Part shown: positions 1-8,932 of the stretch, one piece after another
How the letters are laid out: each line of letters starts with the position of its first letter
Position numbering within the stretch: position 1 is the first letter of the stretch
Assembly (NCBI GenBank): GCA_015709675.1
Contig: CP054182.1
Location: 2,273,448 to 2,337,447 of the forward strand
DNA from: Ignavibacteriales bacterium
GTDB lineage: Bacteria; Bacteroidota; Ignavibacteria; Ignavibacteriales; Ignavibacteriaceae
Direction of reading: 5' to 3'
Length of the DNA stretch: 64,000 bases
Translations under genes and position numbers: made by a program
The notes under the pieces: generated by a model
The model's database searches: none
What the model saw: only the letters and a program-made list of their open reading frames with translations
What the model was told of the DNA's origin: nothing

Positions 1-289
1 GAAGTTTCATAAGAAACTCATCAGACCTGTCACCAGCGAAAACAGAATGAGTATGACACTCCGCCAGCCCGGGGATTACCGATTTTCCATTGAGTGATAC
101 AATTTCCCATTCCGGATCAGGTACAATATCATTTTCAGCCAACAGGCCGGTGATTATTCCGTCCTCTGAGAGGATTGCATGGCCGGTAAGTGAAGGGAGA
201 TGGTTGAGGTCCCGGCCGCGTATATACTCAGTCCCCGCGGGATAGGTTCCGTAAATAACTGAAATATCCCGGAAAAGCACCGTGCTCAA
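1..289 (-). CDS. hutI: Imidazolonepropionase, N-terminal part (runs off the left edge)
   Basis: This is the first ~96 residues of an amidohydrolase. Imidazolonepropionase hydrolyses 4-imidazolone-5-propanoate to formiminoglutamate in cytosolic histidine degradation. The frame ends at the window edge with the segment IPGLAECHTHSVFAGDRSDE, which carries the metal-binding HxH and the HutI-type FAGDR motif that distinguishes it from other amidohydrolases. I place the start at the TTG at 289-287, which overlaps the TGA of the upstream lipoprotein gene (TTGA) and has AGGA 7-8 nt upstream. No ATG in this frame would retain the N-terminal strand. The remaining ~75% of the gene, with the other metal ligands, is outside the window. 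Another amidohydrolase is possible but less likely given FAGDR. Confidence 0.8.
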   Translation of the reverse strand, partial: MSTVLFRDISVIYGTYPAGTEYIRGRDLNHLPSLTGHAILSEDGIITGLLAENDIVPDPEWEIVSLNGKSVIPGLAECHTHSVFAGDRSDEFLMKL

Positions 290-858
290 TATTTTTTCCT
301 GATGCGTATCTTTCCGGGGACGGGAAGACAGTTCTTAAAATCTTTTTCGTTAAGCTTAATAACAGCTTCAGCAGCGGTTGAAAAGTCAGGATAACCGCCA
401 TAGAATACCTGATAATTTTCACCCGTAAGTTCCACAGAGATTTCGTTTATCCCTGTTTTTTCAAAAAGCAGTGTTGCAACAGAATCAGCAGCCTGCTCAG
501 ATTCGGATAAAAATACCTGCAGAGTAAATCCGTCTGTTTCAGAGATACTGCTCTCCTCAATGGGGTCGCCGGAAAAGCGATACCAGTACAGTCCCGTTTT
601 CGTTACAGATTGAACTTTTTCCGGGATTTTTACAAATGTTTCGCCGTAACCTGAAAAGACTTCTTCATAGTTAATACTCATCAGAGAAGGCTTTACAACA
701 TTCTGCTGATCACGGGTTTTCTCAGCCTCCTGAATGGTGTTCTGATCCCTGTCATCCTGAGAATATCTGTCCCCGGTAGGTACTGCGGTACAACCTGTAA
801 GACTAAAAAGAATGCTTAGCCCTATAGCAATCGATGCGTGTTGAATTTCTTTTTTCAT
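286..858 (-). CDS. SPOR-domain lipoprotein
   Basis: A 190-residue exported protein. The N-terminus is a lipoprotein signal with lipobox LTGC (acylated Cys23). A Ser/Asp/Gln-rich linker follows, then a C-terminal region (about residues 110-190) with the SPOR pattern: a strand beginning LQVFLSE, a helix, and a second strand YQVFYGGYPDF followed by a helix with AAEAVIKL. SPOR domains bind denuded peptidoglycan glycan strands, often at the division site. The stop codon overlaps the TTG start of hutI, so the two are translationally coupled, although no functional link is obvious. SPOR is assigned by pattern, not by search. Confidence 0.7.
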   Translation of the reverse strand: MKKEIQHASIAIGLSILFSLTGCTAVPTGDRYSQDDRDQNTIQEAEKTRDQQNVVKPSLMSINYEEVFSGYGETFVKIPEKVQSVTKTGLYWYRFSGDPIEESSISETDGFTLQVFLSESEQAADSVATLLFEKTGINEISVELTGENYQVFYGGYPDFSTAAEAVIKLNEKDFKNCLPVPGKIRIRKKY

Positions 859-1078
859 ATATTCAAAATTTAATCATTTCCGCCCACTTTTTCAGGTAAT
901 TCCTTACTCAGGGAGGTATAAAAAGCCGGATACAAGGATTGATTAACGAGGGCTTAAAGCCGTTACTTGAGAATGGGGATGATGAGGAATGTCCCGAATG
1001 GATTTAAGGCAAACCTTCAAAATAAAAACGAAATAGACAAAATCAAGGGGTTTTCTTTAAAAATTGGCGAAATTTTGT

Positions 1079-1086
1079 TATTTTTG
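1079..1086 (+). promoter_or_regulatory. Candidate Bacteroidota-type -7 box upstream of glgA
   Basis: The sequence TATTTTTG fits the TAnnTTTG -7 consensus of the Bacteroidota housekeeping sigma factor and lies 24 bp before the glgA ATG. No convincing -33 TTTG is seen at the usual ~19-20 bp spacing (the nearest, TTTCTTTA, is poor). The rest of 859-1109 holds no gene I can support. Confidence 0.35.
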
Positions 1087-1109
1087 CAGGATTACAATAT
1101 TGGATTACA

Positions 1110-2606
1110 ATGGCCGTCCCAAAAAAGCTTAAAATTCTTTTCGTGACATCGGAATTGTTCCCATTTGTTAAGACTGGCGGCTTGGCAGATGTATCAAATT
1201 CTCTCCCTCAGGTTCTCCATGAACTGGGTCATGAAGTCCGGATTATGGTTCCAAAATATGGTGCTATTGACAGCCGGAAGTTTAAGATTCATGACGTTGT
1301 CCGTCTGAAAGATCTGACAATACCTATTGGTGATAAAGAGGTGACTTTTTCCATAAAATCCTCCTTTTTGCCTTCTCCGAGAGTACGGGTTCAGATTTAC
1401 TTCCTTGAAAATAATGAGTATTTTGGAAACAGAAAGAGCCTTTATACTGATCCGATTACTGGTGATGATTACCCTGATAACGATGAGCGGTTCATCCTTC
1501 TCAACAGGGCAGTTTTTGAGCTTATTCTCAAACTTGGCTGGGTTCCTGATATCATCCATATTAACGACTGGCAGTGCGGGCTTATTCCGGCATATTTTAA
1601 GACTATTTATGCTAATGAACCGCAGTTTCAAACGTTCAATATCCTGTTTACTATCCATAATCTTTCTTATCAGGGTATTTTCCCAAAAAGTACTTTTAAG
1701 AAGACCGGGCTCCCGGACGAACTTAATTCAAATGACGGAGTCTTACAGGATGGTAAATTCAGTTTTATGAAAAGCGGTCTGATGTTTGCCCATTACATCA
1801 ACACGGTATCAGAGAGTTATGCTCAGGAGATATCCTCAGTAAAGGAAATTTCCGGGTCACTCCTTCCGCTCCTTGAAAAACGGAAATCTGATATTTTTGG
1901 TCTCATAAACGGTATTGATTACTCGGTCTGGAATCCTGAAAAAGATCCATTTCTTTCGCACCACTACTCCGCAAAGGAACTGGAAGGGAAGATGGAAAAC
2001 AAGAGGGAACTTGTTGAAAGATTTTCTCTGAAGTTTGATCCCACAGTCCCTGTTATCGGAATAATTTCACGCCTGTATGATTTCAAAGGGATAGATCTTG
2101 TTCTTGAAGCCTTCCCTGAAATCATGAAAAAGAATGTTCAGGTCGTGCTCCTGGGTACTGGTGAAAAGAAATACCAGACCGCCTTTGAAAATCTGAGTGA
2201 TAAATATGCTGATAAATTCGCCTGTTATATCGGTTTCAACGATGAACTGGCCCACCTCATTGAGGCGGGAGCAGATATGTATCTGATGCCGTCGAAATTT
2301 GAACCCTGCGGACTGAATCAGATGTACTCCCTCGTATATGGGACAGTACCGGTTGTAAGAAAGACCGGGGGACTGGCTGATACAGTTGTCCGTTTTGATG
2401 AAACAACCGAAGAGGGTACCGGTTTTGTATTTGAGAATTATAATGCAAAAGAGCTCATGAAAGAACTTGACCGTGCTCTTTCTGTCTATGAAAATAAAAA
2501 GGTCTGGAATAAGATTATTAAAAACGGAATGAAAGTTGACTTTAGCTGGCAGGCCTCAGCTAAGCGTTATGTTGATCTCTATAAAACGATTCTCAGCGGT
2601 AAATGA
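1110..2606 (+). CDS. glgA: Glycogen/starch synthase (ADP-glucose type, GT5)
   Basis: This enzyme transfers glucose from ADP-glucose to the non-reducing end of alpha-1,4-glucan in the cytosol. The length (498 aa) is normal for GT5. The N-terminal Rossmann domain has the KTGGLADV nucleotide-sugar motif at residues ~21-28, then HINDWQ and FTIHNLSYQG. The C-terminal domain has GIISRLYDFKG and the catalytic E-containing stretch EPCGLNQMYS followed by the second glycine loop RKTGGLADTV. It opens an operon: its stop overlaps the start of the GmhB-like gene (ATGA), and a DUF4270-like lipoprotein lies two genes on, a neighbourhood I recall from Bacteroidota. No branching enzyme or GlgC is in the window. 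Confidence 0.95.
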   Translation: MAVPKKLKILFVTSELFPFVKTGGLADVSNSLPQVLHELGHEVRIMVPKYGAIDSRKFKIHDVVRLKDLTIPIGDKEVTFSIKSSFLPSPRVRVQIYFLENNEYFGNRKSLYTDPITGDDYPDNDERFILLNRAVFELILKLGWVPDIIHINDWQCGLIPAYFKTIYANEPQFQTFNILFTIHNLSYQGIFPKSTFKKTGLPDELNSNDGVLQDGKFSFMKSGLMFAHYINTVSESYAQEISSVKEISGSLLPLLEKRKSDIFGLINGIDYSVWNPEKDPFLSHHYSAKELEGKMENKRELVERFSLKFDPTVPVIGIISRLYDFKGIDLVLEAFPEIMKKNVQVVLLGTGEKKYQTAFENLSDKYADKFACYIGFNDELAHLIEAGADMYLMPSKFEPCGLNQMYSLVYGTVPVVRKTGGLADTVVRFDETTEEGTGFVFENYNAKELMKELDRALSVYENKKVWNKIIKNGMKVDFSWQASAKRYVDLYKTILSGK

Positions 2607-3184
2607 ACCGTGCCCTCTTCCTTGACCGCGACGGCACGATAAATATTGACTATGGCTATATTAACGATCCGGGAATGGTAGAACTGGTTCCCGGGTGTGC
2701 AGAGGGGTTAAAATTCCTTCAGGAAAAGTACGGCTTCCTCCTGTTGGTCATATCTAACCAGTCCGGAATCGCCCGCGGCTATCTGACTCCGGAGGATCTG
2801 GAGGCAGTCAATTTCAGGGTGAGAACTCTTCTCGAGGAGCAAGGGGTACGAATTAGTCATTTTTACCATTGTCCGCATCATCCGGAATACGGCGATAAAC
2901 AGGATTGTGGCTGCAGAAAACCGGCTCCGGGCATGATTATCAAAGGCATCAAAGACTACCAGATTAATCCCGCTGCTTCTTATGTCATAGGAGATAAATT
3001 AACCGATGCGGAGGCAGGTTATAATGCCGGTATTACTTCAATTCTTTTTTCACACAGTGATTTTTCTGAGCCAGAATCATTTTCTGGGTTGCAAAACCAT
3101 CACCTTTTCCCCAATTTTGTAGCTTATAATTTTTCGGAGGTTTGTGATTTTATTTCCAAGGACAGTAATGAAAAGGGGTTTTAG
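2603..3184 (+). CDS. gmhB: HAD-IIIA phosphatase, D-glycero-manno-heptose 1,7-bisphosphate 7-phosphatase type
   Basis: A 193-aa cytosolic HAD phosphatase. The nucleophile motif is FLDRDGTIN (Asp8, Asp10), motif II is VISNQSG, and motif III/IV is CGCRKPAPGM plus GDKLTDAEAG. The CPHHPEYG...CGCRKP segment is the zinc-binding loop typical of GmhB and histidinol-phosphate phosphatase relatives. In the ADP-heptose pathway GmhB removes the 7-phosphate before adenylylation for LPS core synthesis. No gmhA or hldE is nearby, so substrate is inferred from family resemblance only; a histidinol-phosphatase role is the alternative. It overlaps glgA by 4 bp and the next gene by 17 bp. Confidence 0.8.
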   Translation: MNRALFLDRDGTINIDYGYINDPGMVELVPGCAEGLKFLQEKYGFLLLVISNQSGIARGYLTPEDLEAVNFRVRTLLEEQGVRISHFYHCPHHPEYGDKQDCGCRKPAPGMIIKGIKDYQINPAASYVIGDKLTDAEAGYNAGITSILFSHSDFSEPESFSGLQNHHLFPNFVAYNFSEVCDFISKDSNEKGF

Positions 3185-4343
3185 GACTCTGCTTTTTCTT
3201 TCCGCATTGCTCATAGTTTCGGGCTGCGGTGATGACCCTGCTTCAGTAGGTTCAGGATTAATCCCCGATAAAATTACTATTAAAAGTTACGACTCCGAGA
3301 CCGATTCTGTCACTAAAAGTTCAGCTAATTTCAGAAGGGTAGTTTCTCTTAACAGCGCATCATACTTCCTCGCGGGAAGGGCAGATGGTATTACCGCAAG
3401 TTCACTGATCCGGTTCGATTTTTCCATCTTCCCCTATAAAGAAGATCTCCGCAAGGACAGTCTCATCATCCGATCAGCAAAGGTTCGTTTAACCCCGTTC
3501 TACTTTTATGGTGATACATCGGTACATGTCCCGCTTGAAGTTTATAAAGTATATAACAACTGGTCATCTGGCAGTCTGAATAATGACAATATACCTGACC
3601 TGATAGCTCCCCGCGTAAATCTCATAGAATCAGGGTCCCAGTTCTCATCCGATTCTGTATATACATTTAATCTTAAGACTCCGCTGGTAAAAGAGTGGCT
3701 GTATTCAGTTTCTGATACAACAGGATTCGTTAATAACGGCATTTTGATCACCGGCGCTCCCGGTGCAGACAGGATTGCCGGATTTCGATCATTTTCCACT
3801 GATGAAATGATTATTCCCTCGATTGAACTTATCCTTGAAAAGTCAGGGGCTTATGTTGATACGGTGATTTACTTCCTGCTGGAAGATATACACCTGATTG
3901 AGGGGGGGGCTCTGACACTGCCAGGAGACCGTCTCCTTGTAAGAAGCGGATTTACCGATTTTTCCAAACTCCATTTTGATCTGAGCAAATTGCCGGCAGC
4001 AGCAATTATTAACAAAGCTGTTCTCACACTTCATGTGGACACGGTTAATACAAAGACCGGCAATAATTTCGAAAATGTACTGTATGCATATTTTATGTCA
4101 GACAGTCTTGCGAACACTTATGAAAATATCACGTCCTCTCAGCTAATCCGGTCAGGGGCGACGTTTACCGGGGAAGTTACTTCAATTATTACCAGAATGC
4201 TGTTTCAGGAAAATAATCAGGGTATTGCATTAACTCCCGGCTCCATTACTGATGGTGTCGAGCGATTTGTACTTTATTCAACAACGCATCCAGACCCGGC
4301 ACTGCGGCCAAGATTACAAATTTATTATTCGGTTGCGGAGTGA
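3168..4343 (+). CDS. DUF4270-like outer-membrane lipoprotein
   Basis: A 391-residue lipoprotein of unknown function. I start it at ATG 3168, which has AAGGAC just upstream and puts a clean lipoprotein signal at the N-terminus (lipobox VSGC, Cys20). An upstream GTG at 3144 in frame would bury the signal. After the signal comes a GSGLIPD-type segment as in DUF4270 proteins, then two copies of a strand-rich module suggesting jelly-roll or beta-sandwich folds; the second begins near residue 225. An 8-G homopolymer lies in the frame at 3902-3909. It follows glgA-gmhB and precedes a beta-barrel protein. The DUF4270 assignment is by recollection of the family pattern. Confidence 0.6.
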   Translation: MKRGFRTLLFLSALLIVSGCGDDPASVGSGLIPDKITIKSYDSETDSVTKSSANFRRVVSLNSASYFLAGRADGITASSLIRFDFSIFPYKEDLRKDSLIIRSAKVRLTPFYFYGDTSVHVPLEVYKVYNNWSSGSLNNDNIPDLIAPRVNLIESGSQFSSDSVYTFNLKTPLVKEWLYSVSDTTGFVNNGILITGAPGADRIAGFRSFSTDEMIIPSIELILEKSGAYVDTVIYFLLEDIHLIEGGALTLPGDRLLVRSGFTDFSKLHFDLSKLPAAAIINKAVLTLHVDTVNTKTGNNFENVLYAYFMSDSLANTYENITSSQLIRSGATFTGEVTSIITRMLFQENNQGIALTPGSITDGVERFVLYSTTHPDPALRPRLQIYYSVAE

Positions 4344-4345
4344 TG

Positions 4346-5590
4346 ATGAAAAATCTTATAAATTATACATTCCTGTCCATTATTCTGACTACCGCATCTG
4401 TTTTTTCACAGAATTATTCATTGTATTCCCGGTTTGGTTTAGGCTCAATAGAAGGCTCTCAAAGTATAAGAAGTGCCGGTTTGGGCGGATTTGGCACATC
4501 TGATCTGGTGCATGATTATGTTGCAACATCTAATCCTGCTTCATGGAGTGCACTCACCTCCACCCGCTTTCAGTTTGGCACGGTTTTGATAGGTAATTCT
4601 TCAGAAGATGCATCCTTAAGCAGCTATGCTGCTCAGGGGTACTTCAGCGGTTTCTCTTTCGCTTTTCCCGTAAGCGGTAAAAACGGAATAGGAGTATCGC
4701 TTGGATTATTGCCATATTCATCAGTGAATTATGATATGAAAGTCAGAGGACAAGACAGCCGGATAGGTTCGGATTATATACAGGAAGCAAAAGGAGAAGG
4801 GGGACTGGCAAAACTGTATATTGGAAGCTCATGGAAACCCGCAGGTGATTTCCGCATCGGAGCCGCGCTCAATTATTACTTCGGAAAAATGTCTTATCTC
4901 AATACCGTCAGCTTTACTGATGGTGCATCGTTAAAGACTGATTTTTCTAAATCATACAGAATGAAGGGAGTCGGGTTTGATGCGGGGGTTATCTCTCCGG
5001 AACTTTCCGGGATTCTTGGTGTAGAAGAAGTAATACCAGGAATTCGAGTTGGTTTTGCTATGAGTTACTTTAACAAATTTACCAGTGATTCGCTTTTTGC
5101 GGGGGGCAACAATATCGTGATTGATACACTGAGCTACGGAGCCGGCTCCGCTCAGATTCCGCTCAAGCTGTCATTTGGTGCTTCACTGCAGTTGAACAGG
5201 TTTATGCGGGTACACCTTGATATGATTACCCAGTCCTGGTCATCCTATGAGGTAAACGGGATGAAGGATCCGAATATGCAGGATATGATGCGTATCGGAA
5301 GCGGATTTGAATACCGGGTTAAGGACCGGGACAGAAATTTTGACAGCGAGATATACCGCGGAAGTATTTTCTATGAAAAAACACCTCTGGTTATCAACGG
5401 GCAGTCAATTACTGAAATTGGTGCATCGGCCGGCGTTTCATTCAGTCTCTCACCGGAAAGTTATTTCGATCTGAGTCTGCAGTATATTCGCAGAGGCACA
5501 ACAGACAACGGGCTGGTTAAGGAAAATATTTTCAGACTCCACGCGGGTATGAGTCTTGGTGAGATTTGGTTTTTACAACAGGAAAGATGA
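4346..5590 (+). CDS. Predicted outer-membrane beta-barrel protein
   Basis: About 414 residues with a Sec signal peptide (hydrophobic stretch ending near VFSQ). The mature N-terminus YSRFGLGSIEG and the SNPAS segment resemble FadL/PorV-like barrels of Bacteroidota. Alternating aromatic/polar strands separated by Gly-rich turns run throughout. Three start codons overlap the previous stop (GTG 4340, ATG 4343, ATG 4346); the last has GCGGAG at the best spacing. It sits between a lipoprotein and a TPR protein, so an envelope role is likely, but no specific substrate can be named. Confidence 0.6.
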   Translation: MKNLINYTFLSIILTTASVFSQNYSLYSRFGLGSIEGSQSIRSAGLGGFGTSDLVHDYVATSNPASWSALTSTRFQFGTVLIGNSSEDASLSSYAAQGYFSGFSFAFPVSGKNGIGVSLGLLPYSSVNYDMKVRGQDSRIGSDYIQEAKGEGGLAKLYIGSSWKPAGDFRIGAALNYYFGKMSYLNTVSFTDGASLKTDFSKSYRMKGVGFDAGVISPELSGILGVEEVIPGIRVGFAMSYFNKFTSDSLFAGGNNIVIDTLSYGAGSAQIPLKLSFGASLQLNRFMRVHLDMITQSWSSYEVNGMKDPNMQDMMRIGSGFEYRVKDRDRNFDSEIYRGSIFYEKTPLVINGQSITEIGASAGVSFSLSPESYFDLSLQYIRRGTTDNGLVKENIFRLHAGMSLGEIWFLQQER

Positions 5591-5595
5591 CTACT

Positions 5596-6858
5596 ATGAA
5601 AAAAGTATTCGCAATCATTACATTCTTATTTTTAGCATTTGCTGCCCCTGTTCAGGCAGCAGGCATGCTTAATGCGGCAACAGCCAATGACAGTATACAA
5701 CTGATTACTAAATACAGTTTATTCTCAGAATACCACAAAAACCGCGATTATGAAAGTGCTTATCCTTACGGGTGGGAAGTACTGAGAACTGATCCTAAAA
5801 GGTTTGCAAAGTGGATTTACTTTAAAATGGAAGATATCGTCTGGTTCTTCCGTGATTCATCAAACTTTGATGAGGTGAAGAAAAAGGCAGTTGAGGATAC
5901 AACGCTCTATCTATATAATCTTGCACTCGAAAATTATCCGGAGCGCCAGTCGTACTTTCAGCTTAAGAAAGCGTTTATTGCTGAGGTTTGGCTGAACTGG
6001 CCTGCTGTTGAATCTGCAGTTGAGTATGAAAAGGCGATTGCTCTTGATTCAACCGTTGCAATGTATTACTACAACAGACTCGGACAGCTTTATAAGGCAA
6101 TTGCAAAAGAGAATCCAGAAAAGAAAGAACAGGCTATTGATTTCTTTACATTCCTGAGTGAAAAAGAGCCGAATAATCCTCAGTGGAATACTGAACTTGA
6201 AGGATTGGTTGAGAGTATTGATGAACTTATCGAACTTGCGAAAAAGGCATGGGATCAGGATCCTGAAAACCTTACCAAGGGTTGGAAATATACATCACTC
6301 TGCCTTAAGGCCGGAAAACAGGAATTAGCGGTTGCCGCATTAGAAACCATGGTTAAGAAATCACCGGCAACCATCAATTACTGGAATCAGCTTTCATCAC
6401 TCTATTACAAACTCGACCGGCTTGATGCTGCAATTGATGCATATAAAAAACTGATTGAACTTGAACCTACTACCCGTGAGCATTACCTCAATCTTGGCAT
6501 TGCGTTAAAAGACAAAGGTCAGCTTTCCGCTGCAAGAGTACAGTTCCAGAAAGCTTCAGAAATCGGAAATAACTGGGGACTGCCGATTTTCTATGAAGGA
6601 CTCCTTTATGAAACTGCAGCAAGAAACTGCGGATTTGAATTCATGGATAAATGCGTCTATCAGCTTGCAGTTGAAACTTACAGAAGAGCATTTAATATGG
6701 ATCCGACGACTACTCAGGCAAGAGAAAGAATTTCTGCGCTGCAGTCTTCAGTACCCCAGAAGGAAGATTACTTCTTCAGAAAACTCAAATCCGGTCAGAG
6801 AGTTGAAATTACCGGAAGCTGCTACGGCTGGATAGGCAGAAGCATTACTGTACCTTAA
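5596..6858 (+). CDS. Exported TPR-repeat protein
   Basis: About 420 residues. The start is placed at ATG 5596 because GGAAAG lies 9 nt upstream and the protein then begins MKKVFAIITFLFLAF, a signal peptide cleaved near VQAAG; ATG 5587 is the alternative. The mature protein is alpha-helical with several TPR-like units, the clearest around residues 240-350 (pattern W..L...Y...G....A...Y...). TPR arrays mediate protein-protein interaction. The C-terminus ends with a short basic/Gly segment outside the repeats. It is probably periplasmic and co-transcribed with the upstream barrel protein. Specific function unknown. Confidence 0.65.
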   Translation: MKKVFAIITFLFLAFAAPVQAAGMLNAATANDSIQLITKYSLFSEYHKNRDYESAYPYGWEVLRTDPKRFAKWIYFKMEDIVWFFRDSSNFDEVKKKAVEDTTLYLYNLALENYPERQSYFQLKKAFIAEVWLNWPAVESAVEYEKAIALDSTVAMYYYNRLGQLYKAIAKENPEKKEQAIDFFTFLSEKEPNNPQWNTELEGLVESIDELIELAKKAWDQDPENLTKGWKYTSLCLKAGKQELAVAALETMVKKSPATINYWNQLSSLYYKLDRLDAAIDAYKKLIELEPTTREHYLNLGIALKDKGQLSAARVQFQKASEIGNNWGLPIFYEGLLYETAARNCGFEFMDKCVYQLAVETYRRAFNMDPTTTQARERISALQSSVPQKEDYFFRKLKSGQRVEITGSCYGWIGRSITVP

Positions 6859-6873
6859 ACAGGAATATATATT

Positions 6874-8172
6874 ATGACCAGACATCTGAAAAATGATTCT
6901 GAAATATTTGAGGTTCTGAAACTGGAGACGGGTCGTCTTCAGACGAATCTCGAACTGATTGCTTCCGAGAACTTTGTAAGTCCGGCTGTTCTGGAGGCAG
7001 CCGGTTCCATCCTTACGAATAAATATGCTGAGGGTTACCCCGGAAAGCGTTATTACGGAGGATGTGAGTTCGTTGATATTGCGGAGGATATAGCACGCAA
7101 CCGCCTCAAGAGTATCTATAATGCAGAATATGTAAACGTCCAGCCCCACAGCGGTTCACAGGCAAACATGGCTGTGTTTATGACCATTCTTAAGCCGGGG
7201 GATAGTTTCCTTGGCCTGAGTCTTGCACATGGCGGTCATCTCACTCACGGTTCACCGGTTAATTTTTCAGGACAGCTTTACAAACCAACTGGTTATACAC
7301 TTCAAAAGGAAACCGGACTCCTTGATTATCAACAGATTGAACAGCTTGCTCATGAGGGAAAACCGAAACTGATTATTGCCGGAGGAAGTGCTTACTCACG
7401 TGACTGGGATTATAAACGTCTCCGCGAGATTGCTGACTCAGTCGGTGCATTTTTATTGTGCGATATGGCTCACCCTGCAGGTTTAATCGCCAAGGGGTTG
7501 CTTAACACTCCATTACCGCATTGTCATTTTGTAACTTCCACCACGCATAAAACACTACGCGGACCCCGCGGCGGTGTTATTCTGATGGGTAAAGATTTTG
7601 AGAATCCCTTCGGTATTAAAACACCAAAAGGGGACAGACTGAAAATGATGTCCGAACTTCTTGATTCTGCAGTCATGCCGGGTATTCAGGGAGGTCCTCT
7701 CATGCATATTATCATGGCTAAAGCAGTTGCATTTGGTGAAGTGCTGCAGGATTCGTTCGGAGTATATACAAAAAGGGTTGTAGCCAATTCACGAAGACTG
7801 GCTTCGGCATTATCCGGAATGGGATATTCCGTTGTTTCAGGCGGTACTGATAATCACCTGATGCTGATTGATCTCTCAAATAAAAACATTACCGGAAAAC
7901 AGGCCGAAATTGCACTCGGTGAGGCCGGAATTACCGTAAATAAGAATATGGTACCATTTGACTCCCGTTCACCATTTGTAACCAGCGGAATCCGGATCGG
8001 AACACCCGCAGTTACCACACGCGGTATGAACGAGGCTGATATGGATGCAATTGCAGGATTTATTAATGATGCCGTTGAAGGTCATGCTGACAGCACAAAA
8101 CTTTCTGCAATAAAATCCGCGGTAGCAGAATTCTGCAAATCATTTCCGCTATACGCTGACTATTTAGATTAA
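6874..8172 (+). CDS. glyA: Serine hydroxymethyltransferase
   Basis: This PLP enzyme interconverts serine and glycine, moving the hydroxymethyl carbon to tetrahydrofolate in the cytosol. The length (432 aa) is normal. Diagnostic stretches are [12 protein letters not shown], the [16 protein letters not shown] active-site segment, [10 protein letters not shown], the DMAHPAGL cofactor region with Asp, and the PLP-lysine motif [14 protein letters not shown]. The ATG lies 15 bp after the TPR gene with only a weak Shine-Dalgarno. It is followed 1 bp later by tatC. Confidence 0.96.
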   Translation: MTRHLKNDSEIFEVLKLETGRLQTNLELIASENFVSPAVLEAAGSILTNKYAEGYPGKRYYGGCEFVDIAEDIARNRLKSIYNAEYVNVQPHSGSQANMAVFMTILKPGDSFLGLSLAHGGHLTHGSPVNFSGQLYKPTGYTLQKETGLLDYQQIEQLAHEGKPKLIIAGGSAYSRDWDYKRLREIADSVGAFLLCDMAHPAGLIAKGLLNTPLPHCHFVTSTTHKTLRGPRGGVILMGKDFENPFGIKTPKGDRLKMMSELLDSAVMPGIQGGPLMHIIMAKAVAFGEVLQDSFGVYTKRVVANSRRLASALSGMGYSVVSGGTDNHLMLIDLSNKNITGKQAEIALGEAGITVNKNMVPFDSRSPFVTSGIRIGTPAVTTRGMNEADMDAIAGFINDAVEGHADSTKLSAIKSAVAEFCKSFPLYADYLD

Positions 8173-8173
8173 C

Positions 8174-8932
8174 GTGGCGCCTTTAGATCAGCCGTTTCAG
8201 GATGAGGAGGATAACTCTGCCGATGCAGAGATGACCTTTATGGAGCACCTTGAAGAGCTCCGTAAACGTATTATATATATATTATACGGCACGGTGGCAG
8301 GTGCGGTTGTGGTGATCACCTTCGACAGTTATATCGTTGAAAATTTTCTGCTGTACCCCGCTGCCAGAGCAGGAATTGTGCTGCAGAATCTTGAGCCATT
8401 CGGGCAGGTATTCCTTTATTTCCAGGTATGGTTCATCGGCGGATTGATTGTAAGCATACCTAATGTGTTTTATCAGTTATGGCAGTTTATTTCTCCTGCA
8501 CTGCGAAGCAATGAGAAGAAATATGTAACACTTGTCGTGACGGCTTCAACACTCTGCTTTCTTTCAGGAGTCTTTTTTGCCTACTCCCTGATGCTTCCTC
8601 TTACGCTTGATTTTGCGGTAAACTTTGGTTCTGATTCCATCAGAAATGATTTCGCGATTGACAGTTATATGTCAATTTTTTTCAGCGTACTTTTGGGAGC
8701 AGGGCTCATATTTGAACTGCCGGTTCTCTCTTTTATTCTTTCCCGTATTGGTATTCTGACACCCGAATTCATGAAAAAATTCCGGCGTCACTCTTTGGTT
8801 GCAATTATGATCATTGCAGCATTTCTTTCTCCCGGAACAGATCCGGTCGGACAGATTATGCTGGCGGTACCTTTATTTATTCTTTATGAAATCAGTATTA
8901 TTGTCTCAAAAATGTCAGTGAAAAGATCTTGA
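8174..8932 (+). CDS. tatC: Sec-independent protein translocase TatC
   Basis: TatC is the multi-spanning receptor for twin-arginine signal peptides and works with TatA/B in the inner membrane. The 252-aa protein starts at GTG 8174, has an acidic N-tail and then the conserved MTFMEHLEELRKRI motif with its essential Glu. Six hydrophobic segments follow, with the conserved YQLWQFISPALRSNEKK loop and FELPVLSF in the fifth region. No tatA/B is in the window. Its stop overlaps the TTG of the next gene (TTGA), so the two are translationally coupled. Confidence 0.94.
   Translation: MAPLDQPFQDEEDNSADAEMTFMEHLEELRKRIIYILYGTVAGAVVVITFDSYIVENFLLYPAARAGIVLQNLEPFGQVFLYFQVWFIGGLIVSIPNVFYQLWQFISPALRSNEKKYVTLVVTASTLCFLSGVFFAYSLMLPLTLDFAVNFGSDSIRNDFAIDSYMSIFFSVLLGAGLIFELPVLSFILSRIGILTPEFMKKFRRHSLVAIMIIAAFLSPGTDPVGQIMLAVPLFILYEISIIVSKMSVKRS

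Noticed and set aside
3144-3167. GTG 3144 as the start of the DUF4270-like lipoprotein
   Set aside because: It would put eight residues before the lipoprotein signal and lacks a ribosome site; ATG 3168 has AAGGAC and gives a clean signal.
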